Notes: generated by a model not told the origin, from the letters alone. A stretch of 52,488 bases of DNA from Prevotella sp. (GCA_017541365.1 JAFXZF010000104.1:1-52488), one strand, 5' to 3'; shown: positions 1-8,612, counted from the first letter of the stretch. Translations and numbers: made by a program.

Positions 1-141
1 ATATTCTGCCTTCAAGCGTTTCAGGAAATGTAACTTCCCGTAAAGTTTGACGCAGAAAGTGTCGCAAGTGGCTCCATTGGTATCAATGGGCTCAATCGAC
101 TCAAAACGAGGCTGTGTATTAGAGAATTGCGAAGACTCCAC
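1..141 (-). CDS. Partial protein-kinase-like ORF, N-terminal 47 residues
   Basis: An open frame runs off the left edge of the window on the minus strand. It reads from a possible GTG at 139-141 and includes CDTFCVKLYGKLHFLKRL. From memory this resembles the N-terminal lobe of Bacteroidetes Ser/Thr kinase-like proteins, where a V-K-L-x-G-K-L-x-F-x-K-R-L segment carries the ATP-binding lysine region. No ATG is available in frame, so GTG is the best start. It lies 23 bases after the stop of the helix-turn-helix gene at 165, so the two are probably co-transcribed. The kinase assignment is inferred from one short motif; only the open frame itself is certain. Confidence 0.45.
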   Translation of the reverse strand, partial: MESSQFSNTQPRFESIEPIDTNGATCDTFCVKLYGKLHFLKRLKAEY

Positions 142-164
142 AGAGAAAAAAAGAGAATTGAGAA

Positions 165-719
165 TTAATGTAGGATGGATATTGACGAGAGTCCTGAAAC
201 ACGACCTGCAGTAAATGGTCCTAATGTTACTTTATCACGCCACACCTGCATGACGAGTAATGGATGATGGAACACGAAATGGTGTATTTCCACTTCATCA
301 TCTGCTTGCAATTTACTATTCTCACTTTGCAGGACTTTATAATGATTGTTACCTAAATAACTAAACAACAATCGGCGATCAGGCAGATAGGTAATTTCTA
401 CCTTGCTGTCTGGTTGCAAATCAACTGAACGGATTTCCTCATCAGAACTATTGAAATCAGAATTTCCCTTGTCATCCACCTTTGACAATTCCTCCCAATG
501 GGCATAGCCTAAATAACGGGCTATTGCATCAAGAGTGCTGGCATGTGGCAATCTCTCATCCTGGGCAAAGCCAAGCAATCGCTTAAGAGTTGTTGTACCT
601 ATACGAACACCTGTTTTGCTCTGAATATCAAGAGACAACAATTCACACTCAGAAGGTATGTGCAAGGGCACACCAGACTTCTGCTTCAATAGTTCTATAA
701 TATGGAATGGTAGCTTCAT
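165..719 (-). CDS. Helix-turn-helix-like hypothetical protein
   Basis: This 184-residue protein has an N-terminal region (about residues 1-70) that looks like a Bacteroidetes DNA-binding-like domain. It includes TTLKRLLGF and STLDAIARYLGY, spaced as in small Bacteroidetes proteins that pair such a domain with a C-terminal beta-rich part. The C-terminal half (about 95-184, with VEITYLPDRR) is probably a small beta-barrel. The longer frame from 752 is unlikely because a TAnnTTTG promoter box lies at 726-733, between 752 and the ATG at 719. That ATG would give a nearly leaderless mRNA. The target and function are unknown. It probably forms a two-gene unit with the kinase-like fragment downstream. 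Confidence 0.7.
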   Translation of the reverse strand: MKLPFHIIELLKQKSGVPLHIPSECELLSLDIQSKTGVRIGTTTLKRLLGFAQDERLPHASTLDAIARYLGYAHWEELSKVDDKGNSDFNSSDEEIRSVDLQPDSKVEITYLPDRRLLFSYLGNNHYKVLQSENSKLQADDEVEIHHFVFHHPLLVMQVWRDKVTLGPFTAGRVSGLSSISILH

Positions 720-725
720 GAACGG

Positions 726-757
726 CAAAGTTAAGTATTTTTTCTGAAACAAACAAA
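726..757 (-). promoter_or_regulatory. Bacteroidetes promoter for the HTH gene
   Basis: On the minus strand TAACTTTG (726-733) matches the -7 box TAnnTTTG. A TTTG at 754-757 lies 20 bases upstream as the -33 box. Transcription would start around 720-722, almost on the ATG at 719. This decides the start codon and overlaps the terminator stem at 757. Confidence 0.7.
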
Positions 758-790
758 AAAAGTACAGGATTTTGATGTCCTGTACTTTTT
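757..790. terminator. Bidirectional intrinsic terminator
   Basis: A perfect 13-bp stem (757-769 with 778-790) with an 8-base loop contains AGTACAGGA and TCCTGTACT. It is flanked by A and T runs on both sides, so it can act in either direction. It ends the long aromatic-acid operon coming from the right on the minus strand. Confidence 0.85.
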
Positions 791-819
791 GTTATAATCA
801 CCCCACACTGATGCAAGGC

Positions 820-2133
820 TTAAATCTTATTGTCTGCTGCGAAGGCGCGGATGCGCTCCTGAAAGAGGGGCTCCTGCTCCTTACTGAAAAAGGAGGTGCA
901 GATGCGCACGCCCTCGTAGGTGGAGCCCATGGTATTGAGGGGGAAGACGGCGATGCCGTAGTACATGAGGGCACGGGTGAGCTCGAGGCCTGACATGCCG
1001 GGGTAGCATACGGTGAAGTAGAAGCCGTCGGCGAGGGGGTTGCCCATGTCGTTGTCATAGACGAGCTGGAAGCCGTTGGAGAGGAGCACGTCCTTCATGT
1101 AGCGGGCACGGCGGCCGTACTCCTTGACGTCGTCGAGGAAACAGTAGGAGCCGTCGCAGGCTGCCTCCATGAGTGCCGACATGGCGTGCTGCACGCTGTG
1201 CGTGGTGCCGCTGGAGAGGGTGTACATGAGGCGGCCGGTGAAGAAGTCGCCGAAGGTGCTCACGCCAAAGCTCTTGAGGGGCTCATATACGCGGTGGTAG
1301 AGCTTATTCGAGATGCAGGTGACGCCGATACGCTGGCCTGCGTAGGAGAAAGCCTTGGAACCGCTGACCCACAGCACGTAGTTGTCGGTATAGCGTGCCA
1401 CGGTAGCCTGATAGGGTGCCTGATAGGGATGGCTGAGGTCGCGGCGGAAGTCCATGGCGAAGTAAGCCAAGTCTTCGAGCACTATGACATCGTACTTGGT
1501 GGCAAGCGTGCCTATGCCCTGCAGCTCCTCCTCGGTGAAGCACACCCATGAGGGGTTGTTGGGGTTGGAATATACGATGCTGCAGATATTGCCCTGGGAG
1601 AGTATCTCCTCGAGCTTCTCTGTGAGGTCGGCGCCACGGTAGTCGTGGATGTCGAGTCCCACCTGCTTGAGGCCGATGACGTCACACTGGGTGTTCTGCA
1701 CGGGGAAACCGGGTTCGATGAAGAGCACGGTGTCCTTCCCTCCCCCTACCCTGACGCCCATGGCGTGATAGAGTGCGGTGAAGGTGGCGAAGGTGCCCTG
1801 CATGCTACCCGTGGTGGGTATGCAGCACAGGGGGTCGATGCTGGCGCCTATGAACGCCTTGACAAACTCGGATGCCGCCTTCTTGATGCGTGGTATGCCG
1901 CCGTTGGGCGGATACTGCGTGGCGCAGCCTGACGAGAGTGCCTCCTGCTCTGCACGGAGTGCTATCTGGGACGGCTGGAGTCCCGGCACGCCCATCTCGA
2001 GGTGGATGACGGGTTCGCCAGTCTTCTGCTCCAACTGACGTGAGAGGGTCTGTATGTCACGTATGGTGGCCTGAGAGAAGTCTCCCAAGCCCATACTGTC
2101 GATTGTCTCAGAAACTATGGTTTTGTCGAGCAT
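820..2133 (-). CDS. PLP-dependent aminotransferase, class I/II (aromatic-type by context)
   Basis: This 437-residue fold-type I aminotransferase should swap an amino group between an amino acid and a 2-oxo acid. Visible features are the N-terminal substrate region with YPPNGGIP, the cofactor-ring region LEDLAYFAMDF and the Schiff-base lysine in SGSKAFSYAGQRIG (about Lys260). The C-terminal domain contains GFYFTVCYPGMSG. It is the last gene of the operon containing iorAB and two phenylacetate-CoA ligases, 43 bases after paaK1. This suggests that phenylpyruvate, hydroxyphenylpyruvate or indolepyruvate is its oxo-acid partner. Substrate is inferred from context; the fold and cofactor are clear. 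Confidence 0.85.
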   Translation of the reverse strand: MLDKTIVSETIDSMGLGDFSQATIRDIQTLSRQLEQKTGEPVIHLEMGVPGLQPSQIALRAEQEALSSGCATQYPPNGGIPRIKKAASEFVKAFIGASIDPLCCIPTTGSMQGTFATFTALYHAMGVRVGGGKDTVLFIEPGFPVQNTQCDVIGLKQVGLDIHDYRGADLTEKLEEILSQGNICSIVYSNPNNPSWVCFTEEELQGIGTLATKYDVIVLEDLAYFAMDFRRDLSHPYQAPYQATVARYTDNYVLWVSGSKAFSYAGQRIGVTCISNKLYHRVYEPLKSFGVSTFGDFFTGRLMYTLSSGTTHSVQHAMSALMEAACDGSYCFLDDVKEYGRRARYMKDVLLSNGFQLVYDNDMGNPLADGFYFTVCYPGMSGLELTRALMYYGIAVFPLNTMGSTYEGVRICTSFFSKEQEPLFQERIRAFAADNKI

Positions 2134-2142
2134 TCTTATCTA

Positions 2143-2174
2143 ATTGAAGATTGAAGATTGAAAATTGAAAATTG
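2143..2174. repeat. ATTGAAR 7-mer tandem repeat spacer
   Basis: Four consecutive copies of ATTGAAG/ATTGAAA plus a partial fifth fill the spacer between paaK1 and the aminotransferase gene. The same 7-mer recurs at 8584-8607, 14028-14047 and 52468-52488. Confidence 0.9.
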
Positions 2175-2176
2175 CC

Positions 2177-3493
2177 CTACTTCCAGTCACTGAGGAGCGT
2201 ACGCTTGTCGAGCACGTGTTTTGCCTTGCCTGTAGAACGCTCGATGTTGCCTGGCTCCTTGATGTGGATGTTTGGCTTGATGCCTACGAGTGATACGATG
2301 CGGTCGTAGAGCGGCTTGATAAACGGCATCTGCTTGGCAGGGTTTGGTGAGAAGTACTCCTCGCGCAGCTCCACGTCGAGGTCGAAGGTGTCTTCGTTGT
2401 TCTTGCGGTCGACGGTGATGAAGTACTGCGGAGTGAATACCGGGAACTCGGTGAGCACGGTCTCTATCTGGCTTGGGAAGACGTTGACACCACGTATGAT
2501 GAGCATATCGTCAGAGCGGCCCAGTATCTTGCCGAGACGCACGGTGGTACGTCCACACTCGCACTTGTCGTAGATGAGGTGCGTGAGGTCGCGGGTACGG
2601 TAGCGCAGGATAGGCATAGCCTCCTTGCACAGCGAGGTGAATACGAGCTCGCCCTCCTCGCCTGGCTCCACAGGCTCGAGAGTCTCGGGATTGATAATTT
2701 CGGGATAGAACATATCCTCGGCTACGTGGGTACCGTTCTGAAACTGACACTCGCCGCCTACGCCAGGACCGCACATCTCGGTGAGTCCGTAGATGTCGAT
2801 AGCTTTGATGTGGAGTTTTTTCTCCAACTCACGGCGTATGCCCCATGTCCATGGCTCTGCTCCGAAGAAGCCCACACGGAGCTTGAGGTCCTCTGCCTTG
2901 ACGTTGGGGCTCTTCTCTATCACCTCAGCGAGATGGAGGGCATAGGACGGGGTGCAGCAGATGGCGGTAGTGCCGAAGTCCTTCATGAGCATGATCTGCT
3001 TCTCGGAATTGCCGGCAGAGATAGGCAGCTGTACTGCTCCGCGTGCGAGTACGCCGTCGTGTGCGCCCAAGCCGCCTGTGAAGAGTCCGTAACCATAAGC
3101 CACCTGTACGACGTCGCCAGGGCCTACATCGCCCACAGCCAGTACGCGTGCCACGCACTCGGCCCACATCTTGAGGTCATTCTTGGTGTAGGTGCCTACG
3201 ACGGGTTTGCCCGTGGTGCCTGATGAGGCGTGGATACGCACTACCTCACTCATGGGCACGGCATTGAGTCCGAAGGGGTACTCGTCACGCAGGTCGTGCT
3301 TGGTGGTGAAGGGCAGTTTGTGTATGTCCTGTATGCCCTTGATGTCCTCGGGCTTCACACCCATCTTGTCCATCTTCCTGCGGTAGAAAGGCACATTTTC
3401 ATAACATCTTTTTACTGTGGCTACGAGTCGCTCCGACTGTAGCTTGGTCATGGACTCACGGTCCATGCATTCCATTTCGCGATTGAGAATCAT
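2177..3493 (-). CDS. paaK: Phenylacetate-CoA ligase, paralog 1
   Basis: This adenylate-forming enzyme converts phenylacetate or another aryl-acetate, ATP and CoA into the aryl-acetyl-CoA. Its 438 residues match the usual PaaK length. The P-loop is SSGTTGKPVV (about residues 90-100), followed by the family motifs DIYGLTEMCGPGVG and YRTRDLT. The C-terminal lid has STGKAKHVLDKR with the likely catalytic lysine. It is separated from the thioesterase gene by about 40 bases of GGGGAGTTA-type repeats. A second ligase of 445 residues is encoded in the same operon at 7232. The two differ around the P-loop and lid, so they may handle different aryl acids. Confidence 0.92.
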   Translation of the reverse strand: MILNREMECMDRESMTKLQSERLVATVKRCYENVPFYRRKMDKMGVKPEDIKGIQDIHKLPFTTKHDLRDEYPFGLNAVPMSEVVRIHASSGTTGKPVVGTYTKNDLKMWAECVARVLAVGDVGPGDVVQVAYGYGLFTGGLGAHDGVLARGAVQLPISAGNSEKQIMLMKDFGTTAICCTPSYALHLAEVIEKSPNVKAEDLKLRVGFFGAEPWTWGIRRELEKKLHIKAIDIYGLTEMCGPGVGGECQFQNGTHVAEDMFYPEIINPETLEPVEPGEEGELVFTSLCKEAMPILRYRTRDLTHLIYDKCECGRTTVRLGKILGRSDDMLIIRGVNVFPSQIETVLTEFPVFTPQYFITVDRKNNEDTFDLDVELREEYFSPNPAKQMPFIKPLYDRIVSLVGIKPNIHIKEPGNIERSTGKAKHVLDKRTLLSDWK

Positions 3494-3532
3494 ATTTTTT
3501 ATTTTGGGGAGTTAAGGGGAGTTAGAGGGGAG

Positions 3533-3949
3533 TTATTCCAACCCCTCGTAATTGAAGCTATCCTTCTTGCGATAGGCGGAGCCTGTGACGATGCAGAGGA
3601 GCTCGCCGTGCTGGTTGGTGATGCGCGTCTCGCAGAAGGGCAGGCGGTGGTGGTTGCACGTCTCCTCGGTCTCGGCTATGAGGGTGTCGCCCTCACGTGC
3701 CGAACGGAGGTATGTGATGCTGTTCTGCACGCCCACGGTAATGAGTCGGTGGGAGTTCATGACTGCGGCAAAGGTGATGTCGGCAAGGGTGAAATATACC
3801 CCACCCTGACATACGCCAGCCGCGTTGAGATGACGGCGCTCCACGGTGAGTTCGGCACGGGCGTAGCCCTCGCGAATGTCGGTGATGCGGCAGCCCGTTT
3901 CGCGTGCGAAGTTATCGCCGTCGGTGAGTATTTGCTTTAGGGAAGACAT
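3533..3949 (-). CDS. paaI: PaaI-type hotdog acyl-CoA thioesterase
   Basis: This 138-residue single hotdog-fold thioesterase has the PaaI-type core CQGGVYFTLADITFAAVMNS. The glycine pair and the following aspartate correspond to the active-site region. PaaI enzymes hydrolyse phenylacetyl-CoA and related CoA esters. Its ATG overlaps the stop codon of the upstream symporter gene by one base (TAATG at 3947-3951), a sign of coupled translation. In this operon it could release free aryl-acetate from the CoA ester made by IorAB, or clear dead-end CoA esters. Confidence 0.85.
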   Translation of the reverse strand: MSSLKQILTDGDNFARETGCRITDIREGYARAELTVERRHLNAAGVCQGGVYFTLADITFAAVMNSHRLITVGVQNSITYLRSAREGDTLIAETEETCNHHRLPFCETRITNQHGELLCIVTGSAYRKKDSFNYEGLE

Positions 3950-5508
3950 TAATTATAACACTTAAAGATGCGATCAACCAGTTTGCTGCTGAGCTTAGGA
4001 GTGGTGAGGCTGACGATGGTGACAACCACGAAGCCGCCTACCATGGCGATGGCGCCACAGTCGATGGGGTTGATAGGATTGCCCAGCACCATGTTGACAA
4101 CGGTGATGCCTACACCCCACACGAAGCATGCCCAAACGGAGGCACGGGTGACGCCCTTCCAGTACAGACCCATCATAAATGGAGCGAGGAAGGCACCTGC
4201 CAGAGCACCCCACGAGATGCCCATGAGCTGAGCGATGAACTGTGGTGGATTGAGGGCTATCATCAGGGAGATGACTATAAAGAATACTATAAGTACGCGC
4301 ATGACGATGACCTTACGGCGCTCTATCTTCTCGGCTACCATATCGTCGATCTCGCCACCTTCTACCTCGCCTATCTCCGACTTCTTATCGCGATAGATAA
4401 GGTCAAGGGTCATAGTGGATGATGAGGTGAGCACCAGTCCGGCAAGGGTTGACATAGAGGCTGAGAGCACCAGGAGAATGACGAGTGCTATGAGCACGTC
4501 GGGGAGGGTCTCGAGCATGGAGGGTACGATGTTGTCGTAAACGAATTTGCCCTTTTCAGCGTTGAACGCTGTGGGCACGAAGAGCCTGCCGAAACCACCG
4601 AGGAAGTAACAGCCACCAGCCACGATGAAGGCGAAGATGGTGGAGATGATGGTGCCACGACGGATGGCCGCCTCGTCGGTGATGCTGTAGAACTTACCCA
4701 CCATCTGGGGCAGTCCCCAGGTGCCGAGCGAGGTGAGCACCACTACGCCGAAGAGTGAGAGAGGGTTAGGACCAAACCAAGAGGCGAAGTCGCCAGCCTG
4801 GAAATTGGCATACAGCTCCTTACCGCGCTGAGTAAGGTCGTCCTGATTGGGTGCCATGGCAACCATCTTGTTGTAAGCCTCCACGAGTCCGCCCTGTGAG
4901 TTGAGCACTACGGCGATGACGGTGGTGATGCCGAAGAGCATGATGATGCCCTGTATGAAGTCGTTGATGGCTGTTGCCTTGTATCCGCCGAGAATGACAT
5001 ATACGGCGGTCAATACTGCCATAGTCACGGCGCAGTATTCATAAGGTATGCCGAAGCCCATCTCGAAGAGCTTGGATATGCCCATATACACGCCTGCGGT
5101 ATAAGGAATGAGGAACACGAAAACGATGACGGAGGCGATGATGCGAAGCCACTCGTCGCCGTAGCGTGTGCCGAAGAAATCGGGCATGGTGCGCGACTCT
5201 ATATGCTGTGTCATGAGGCGGGTGCGACGTCCGAGTATCACCCACGCGAGCAGCGAACCTATCACGGCGTTGCCTACGCCTATCCAAGCTGACGACATGC
5301 CGTATTTCCATCCGAACTGTCCGGCATAGCCGACGAATACTACGGCAGAGAAATACGACGTTCCAAAGGCGAATGCCGTGAGCCATCCGCCCACATTACG
5401 TCCTCCGAGGACGAAGCCCTCAACGGTGTTTGCCTGACGGCGACTGTATATGCCCACTGCTACTGTGACGCAGAGGAATATTACTGTAAGGAGAATCTTG
5501 ATAAACAT
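3949..5508 (-). CDS. Sodium:solute symporter family permease
   Basis: This 519-residue polytopic inner-membrane protein of the SSS family has roughly 13 hydrophobic segments. It carries the family-typical start VEGFVLGGRNVGGWLTAFAFGTSYFSA and the conserved segment ILGGYKATAINDFIQG. A charged cytoplasmic loop lies at about residues 370-395 (KKSEIGEVEGGEIDD). SSS members use the sodium gradient to import small organic solutes, including acetate, proline, pantothenate and phenylacetate. Its place between a porin and a thioesterase in an aryl-acetate operon makes an aromatic acid the likely substrate, but the sequence alone does not prove this. The Na+ gradient could be supplied by the OadABG pump encoded at 40048-43545. 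Confidence 0.88.
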   Translation of the reverse strand: MFIKILLTVIFLCVTVAVGIYSRRQANTVEGFVLGGRNVGGWLTAFAFGTSYFSAVVFVGYAGQFGWKYGMSSAWIGVGNAVIGSLLAWVILGRRTRLMTQHIESRTMPDFFGTRYGDEWLRIIASVIVFVFLIPYTAGVYMGISKLFEMGFGIPYEYCAVTMAVLTAVYVILGGYKATAINDFIQGIIMLFGITTVIAVVLNSQGGLVEAYNKMVAMAPNQDDLTQRGKELYANFQAGDFASWFGPNPLSLFGVVVLTSLGTWGLPQMVGKFYSITDEAAIRRGTIISTIFAFIVAGGCYFLGGFGRLFVPTAFNAEKGKFVYDNIVPSMLETLPDVLIALVILLVLSASMSTLAGLVLTSSSTMTLDLIYRDKKSEIGEVEGGEIDDMVAEKIERRKVIVMRVLIVFFIVISLMIALNPPQFIAQLMGISWGALAGAFLAPFMMGLYWKGVTRASVWACFVWGVGITVVNMVLGNPINPIDCGAIAMVGGFVVVTIVSLTTPKLSSKLVDRIFKCYN

Positions 5509-5518
5509 CTTTTTACTC

Positions 5519-5549
5519 TTAACTATGAACTATGAACTGTGAACTGTTA
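5519..5549. repeat. CTATGAA-type 8-mer spacer repeat
   Basis: The spacer between the porin and symporter genes consists of degenerate 8-base units (ACTATGAA, CTATGAAC, TGTGAACTG). It belongs to the same class as the other low-complexity spacers in the window. Confidence 0.75.
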
Positions 5550-6755
5550 AAACGCCACCTGCACCTGTGCGTCGATTTTTGAGCAGTTGCTCTTGCCGAG
5601 GTCAGCACAATGGGCTGAGCTGAGAGCGCAGTAGGTATATTGCAACTGCAGACGGCACTTGGTGTGGAGCCACAGCTGTATGCCACCCATGAGGTTGGTC
5701 TGCAGGTAGTTCTTGCTGGTGTTGTAATTGAAGTTATCAACCATGGCAACTACGTCGAGCTGCTTATATACAGGTATGGCAGATGAAACGTAACCACCGA
5801 AGCTGTGCACGTTGCCATCCATGCCGCCCATTACCTCAGCACGTACTGAGGCGCAGCGATGGCGGAAATAGTCTGTGCCCGTCTTCTTGGACTTCCACTC
5901 GCCCGAGAATGCCCAGCGGTTCTGACGGTAGGTCATACCCTTCTTGTTCTCACGATCATAAAGGTCGGGGTTGTAGGCAGAGTAAGCCACAGAGTAGCCG
6001 TGTCCCAGCTCGCCTGACACGCCGATGCGCAGATTGGGCAGGAACTTATACTCCAGTTTGCCGATGAAGTTCTTCTGGTTGTTCTTGTCAGAGGTGTTGA
6101 TCTGTCCGCCGTTGACCACCTCGGCAACATAGCGCAGACGTCCCTTGAACAAGTCGCCATAGAACATCAAACCCATATCACGACCAGAGCCGTTGGACAT
6201 AAGAGAGTCGGCACCGTTGAGCCAGAATACGCTCTGCGCCATCGGACCGATGCTCTCAAGCACGGTAGGCGACATGGGGTTCTCGAGCGTGAACTCACGC
6301 TTTGACTGTCCCAGACGCACGTTGAACGCCTTGCAGGGACGGTACTCCATATAGTACTCCTGCATGCCGCCACTCTTGAAGTCGTGCATGAAGAAAGCAT
6401 AGAAATGAGGGGCTATATCGGCACCTACCATGAGGATGACACGACGCATCTCGAAGGAGTTGGTATTTTTAGAGCCTTCGTTGAACGTAGCATTGTAACC
6501 TGCTTGTGCATAACCAGTTACCTTCAGCCGTGAAGCAACCTTCTGAGCCCAGTAACCCATCTCGTCGTGAGGTCTGTCAGCAGGTGGCGGAGCCATAAAG
6601 GGTTTGTGTTGCTCAAGGAAAGCCTGGTCGGTGTTTACGTCAACGTATTCTCCAGCTACTTCCTCATTAAGTTGAAGGGCTGTAACCTCTGTCTCTGCCC
6701 TCGCTATGGTTGTTGCCGCAAACATGGCTGCAACAAACAGGAAACACTTTTTCAT
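5547..6755 (-). CDS. Outer-membrane porin (phosphate-selective porin O/P-like)
   Basis: This 402-residue protein has a Sec signal peptide (about residues 1-20, ending ATTIARA). It is followed by alternating beta-strand segments typical of a 16-strand porin, such as VTGYAQAGYNATF, RRVILMVGADIAPHF and GRLRYVAEVVNGGQ. It ends with a C-terminal phenylalanine (QVAF) as expected for outer-membrane insertion. The region FNVRLGQSKREFTLENPMSP resembles the OprO/OprP-like porins of Bacteroidetes. It is embedded in the aryl-acetate operon, 42 bases after the ACT gene, so it may serve as the outer-membrane entry channel for aromatic acids. The solute is not evident from sequence. Confidence 0.82.
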   Translation of the reverse strand: MKKCFLFVAAMFAATTIARAETEVTALQLNEEVAGEYVDVNTDQAFLEQHKPFMAPPPADRPHDEMGYWAQKVASRLKVTGYAQAGYNATFNEGSKNTNSFEMRRVILMVGADIAPHFYAFFMHDFKSGGMQEYYMEYRPCKAFNVRLGQSKREFTLENPMSPTVLESIGPMAQSVFWLNGADSLMSNGSGRDMGLMFYGDLFKGRLRYVAEVVNGGQINTSDKNNQKNFIGKLEYKFLPNLRIGVSGELGHGYSVAYSAYNPDLYDRENKKGMTYRQNRWAFSGEWKSKKTGTDYFRHRCASVRAEVMGGMDGNVHSFGGYVSSAIPVYKQLDVVAMVDNFNYNTSKNYLQTNLMGGIQLWLHTKCRLQLQYTYCALSSAHCADLGKSNCSKIDAQVQVAF

Positions 6756-6797
6756 CGTTTCGTTCTTTGAACTTTTGTCGTTAGTAAAATATAGTAA

Positions 6798-7220
6798 TTA
6801 TTGCAAATCCTTATCGCTCAGGAAATTGAGTTTATTGAGCATGATAACCTCATTAGCCTTCTCCTCATTATCGGCACGGAACAGCAGCACTCCCTTGCCA
6901 TCGAGCAGGAATGAGTACATATACTTGATACCCACTCCGGCCTCGGTGATGAGCGTCATAACATCAGCTGCTGCTCCCACCTTGTTGTCGGCGAGGCGTA
7001 TAGCATAGATATTGGTGATGGTGACATTTATACCCTTATCGCGCAGTATGGAGAATGCCTTCTCTGTATCGCTGCAGATCAGACGATAGATACCAAACTC
7101 TGATGTATCGCTAATATTACTGATGATAATGCTTATGCCATTGTCACGCAATAACTTCAGTACGCTGAGCAGCGCGCCACTCTTATTCTCTATGAATATG
7201 GAAATTTGTTTGATAGTCAT
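6798..7220 (-). CDS. Tandem ACT-domain protein
   Basis: This 140-residue soluble protein consists of two ACT domains (about 1-66 and 69-136) and nothing else. The first begins with IKQISIFIENKSGALLSVLKLLRDNGI, the classic beta-alpha-beta ACT opening; the second has the same strand-helix pattern around VGAAADVMTLITEAGVGI. ACT domains bind amino acids, very often phenylalanine or tyrosine. The gene starts 11 bases after paaK2 and sits in the aryl-acetate operon, so it may act as an aromatic amino-acid sensor for the ligase or oxidoreductase. It has no DNA-binding or catalytic domain. Confidence 0.85.
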   Translation of the reverse strand: MTIKQISIFIENKSGALLSVLKLLRDNGISIIISNISDTSEFGIYRLICSDTEKAFSILRDKGINVTITNIYAIRLADNKVGAAADVMTLITEAGVGIKYMYSFLLDGKGVLLFRADNEEKANEVIMLNKLNFLSDKDLQ

Positions 7221-7231
7221 AACTCTAAACC

Positions 7232-8569
7232 TTATTTATAAACAGTTCTCTTATCAACTACACGTACTGCCTTTCCCTCAGAAACAGGGAGGCTGCCCTT
7301 TGGTACAAGTTTCACTATAGGCGTGAGAAGTATCTCGTCCTTCAGCGCACGAGTGACAGACTTCTTCAAGGACTCCAGACGCTGGTAGTCATCGGTAAAC
7401 AGTTCCTCAAGTTCCACCTCGACGGTCATATTGTCGTTGTTCTCGTCGGTGGTGAGGGTGATGAGGTAGTTGTTAGCCAACTCCTTGAACTGCATGAGTA
7501 TCTTTTCAATCTGTATTGGGAAGATGTTGACACCACGCAGTACCATCATATCATCACTACGGCCCTTCATGCGGTCGAGACGCACGTGGTTACGTCCGCA
7601 AGGACAACTGCGACCCAGCACACGGGTGAGGTCACGAGTGCGATAACGCAGGAGTGGCATAGCCTCACGACGTATGGAGGTGAGCACGAGCTCGCCTATC
7701 TCGCCATCGGGCACTGGTTCCAATGTCTCGGGGTCAACAATCTCAACGATATAGTAGTCCTCCCAGAAGTGGAGACCGTTCTGCTCCTTACACTCGAAGC
7801 CCACGCCAGGACCACACATCTCGGACATGCCGAAGGAGTTGTACGCCTTGACACCCAGCATCTGCTCGATGCGCTGACGCTGTTCCTCAGAGTGAGGCTC
7901 GGCACCTATGGCGAGCACCTTCAGTTTGGTATCCTTGCGAGGATCCACGCCCTGTTCCTGCATCACCTCATAGAGACGGGTGACGTAAGAAGGCACAGCA
8001 TGAACGGCAGTAGTGCCGAAGTCCTTCATGAACTTTATCTGACGGAGGGAGTTGCCTGCAGCAGCAGGTACGGTGAGCATGCCCAGACGCTCAGCGCCAT
8101 ACTGGAAGCCCAAACCGCCTGTGAACATGCCGTAGCCAGAAGAGTTTTGGAAAACGTCATCAGGACGCAAACCCACCATCCACAGGTTACGAGCCACCTG
8201 GTTAGCCCACTCGTCGAGGTCCTTCTGGGTATGAAGAATAACGGTAGGGTTGCCCGTGGTACCTGACGAGCTGTGCAGACGCACGCACTCACGCAGGGGT
8301 GCGCTTGCAAGACCAAAAGGATAGGTATCGCGCAGGTCCTGCTTGGTGGTGAAAGGTATGCGACGGATATCGTCAACAGACGTGATATTATCGGGTGATA
8401 CGCCAGCCTCCTCAAGGCGTGCCTTATAGAAAGGATTGTTCATACAACGCTGAACAGTCTCCTTCAGGCGCTCCACCTGGAGCTGCTCTATCTGCTGGCG
8501 TGACATGGTCTCGAGTTCTGGATCAAGATACTCGGACTTCCAATCGGGTAATTCTCTTCTGTAAGCCAT
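7232..8569 (-). CDS. paaK: Phenylacetate-CoA ligase, paralog 2
   Basis: This 445-residue adenylate-forming ligase is homologous to the 438-residue paralog at 2177. It has the P-loop SSSGTTGNPTVI (about residues 97-108), AYNSFGMSEMCGPGVGFE, YRTRDLTRVLGRSCPCG and the lid segment PVSEGKAVRVVDKR. The last closely follows the canonical PaaK lid with its catalytic lysine, so this copy is the more PaaK-like of the two. It is located directly after iorB, with 43 bases of ATTGAAA repeats between them. Neighbouring iorAB and paaK genes are a recurrent arrangement in anaerobes that interconvert aryl-pyruvates and aryl-acetyl-CoA. Confidence 0.93.
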   Translation of the reverse strand: MAYRRELPDWKSEYLDPELETMSRQQIEQLQVERLKETVQRCMNNPFYKARLEEAGVSPDNITSVDDIRRIPFTTKQDLRDTYPFGLASAPLRECVRLHSSSGTTGNPTVILHTQKDLDEWANQVARNLWMVGLRPDDVFQNSSGYGMFTGGLGFQYGAERLGMLTVPAAAGNSLRQIKFMKDFGTTAVHAVPSYVTRLYEVMQEQGVDPRKDTKLKVLAIGAEPHSEEQRQRIEQMLGVKAYNSFGMSEMCGPGVGFECKEQNGLHFWEDYYIVEIVDPETLEPVPDGEIGELVLTSIRREAMPLLRYRTRDLTRVLGRSCPCGRNHVRLDRMKGRSDDMMVLRGVNIFPIQIEKILMQFKELANNYLITLTTDENNDNMTVEVELEELFTDDYQRLESLKKSVTRALKDEILLTPIVKLVPKGSLPVSEGKAVRVVDKRTVYK

Positions 8570-8583
8570 TATTCAAATAGAAA

Positions 8584-8607
8584 ATTGAAAATTGAGAATT
8601 GAAAATT
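8584..8607. repeat. ATTGAAR 7-mer tandem repeat spacer
   Basis: ATTGAAA, ATTGAGA, ATTGAAA and a partial copy lie between iorB and paaK2. They are the same 7-mer family as at 2143-2174. Confidence 0.9.
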
Positions 8608-8612
8608 ATGAA

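Noticed and set aside
1186..1551. Long plus-strand frames opposite the aminotransferase and ligase genes
   Set aside because: Antisense shadows caused by GC-rich codon third positions; the minus-strand proteins have clear family motifs.
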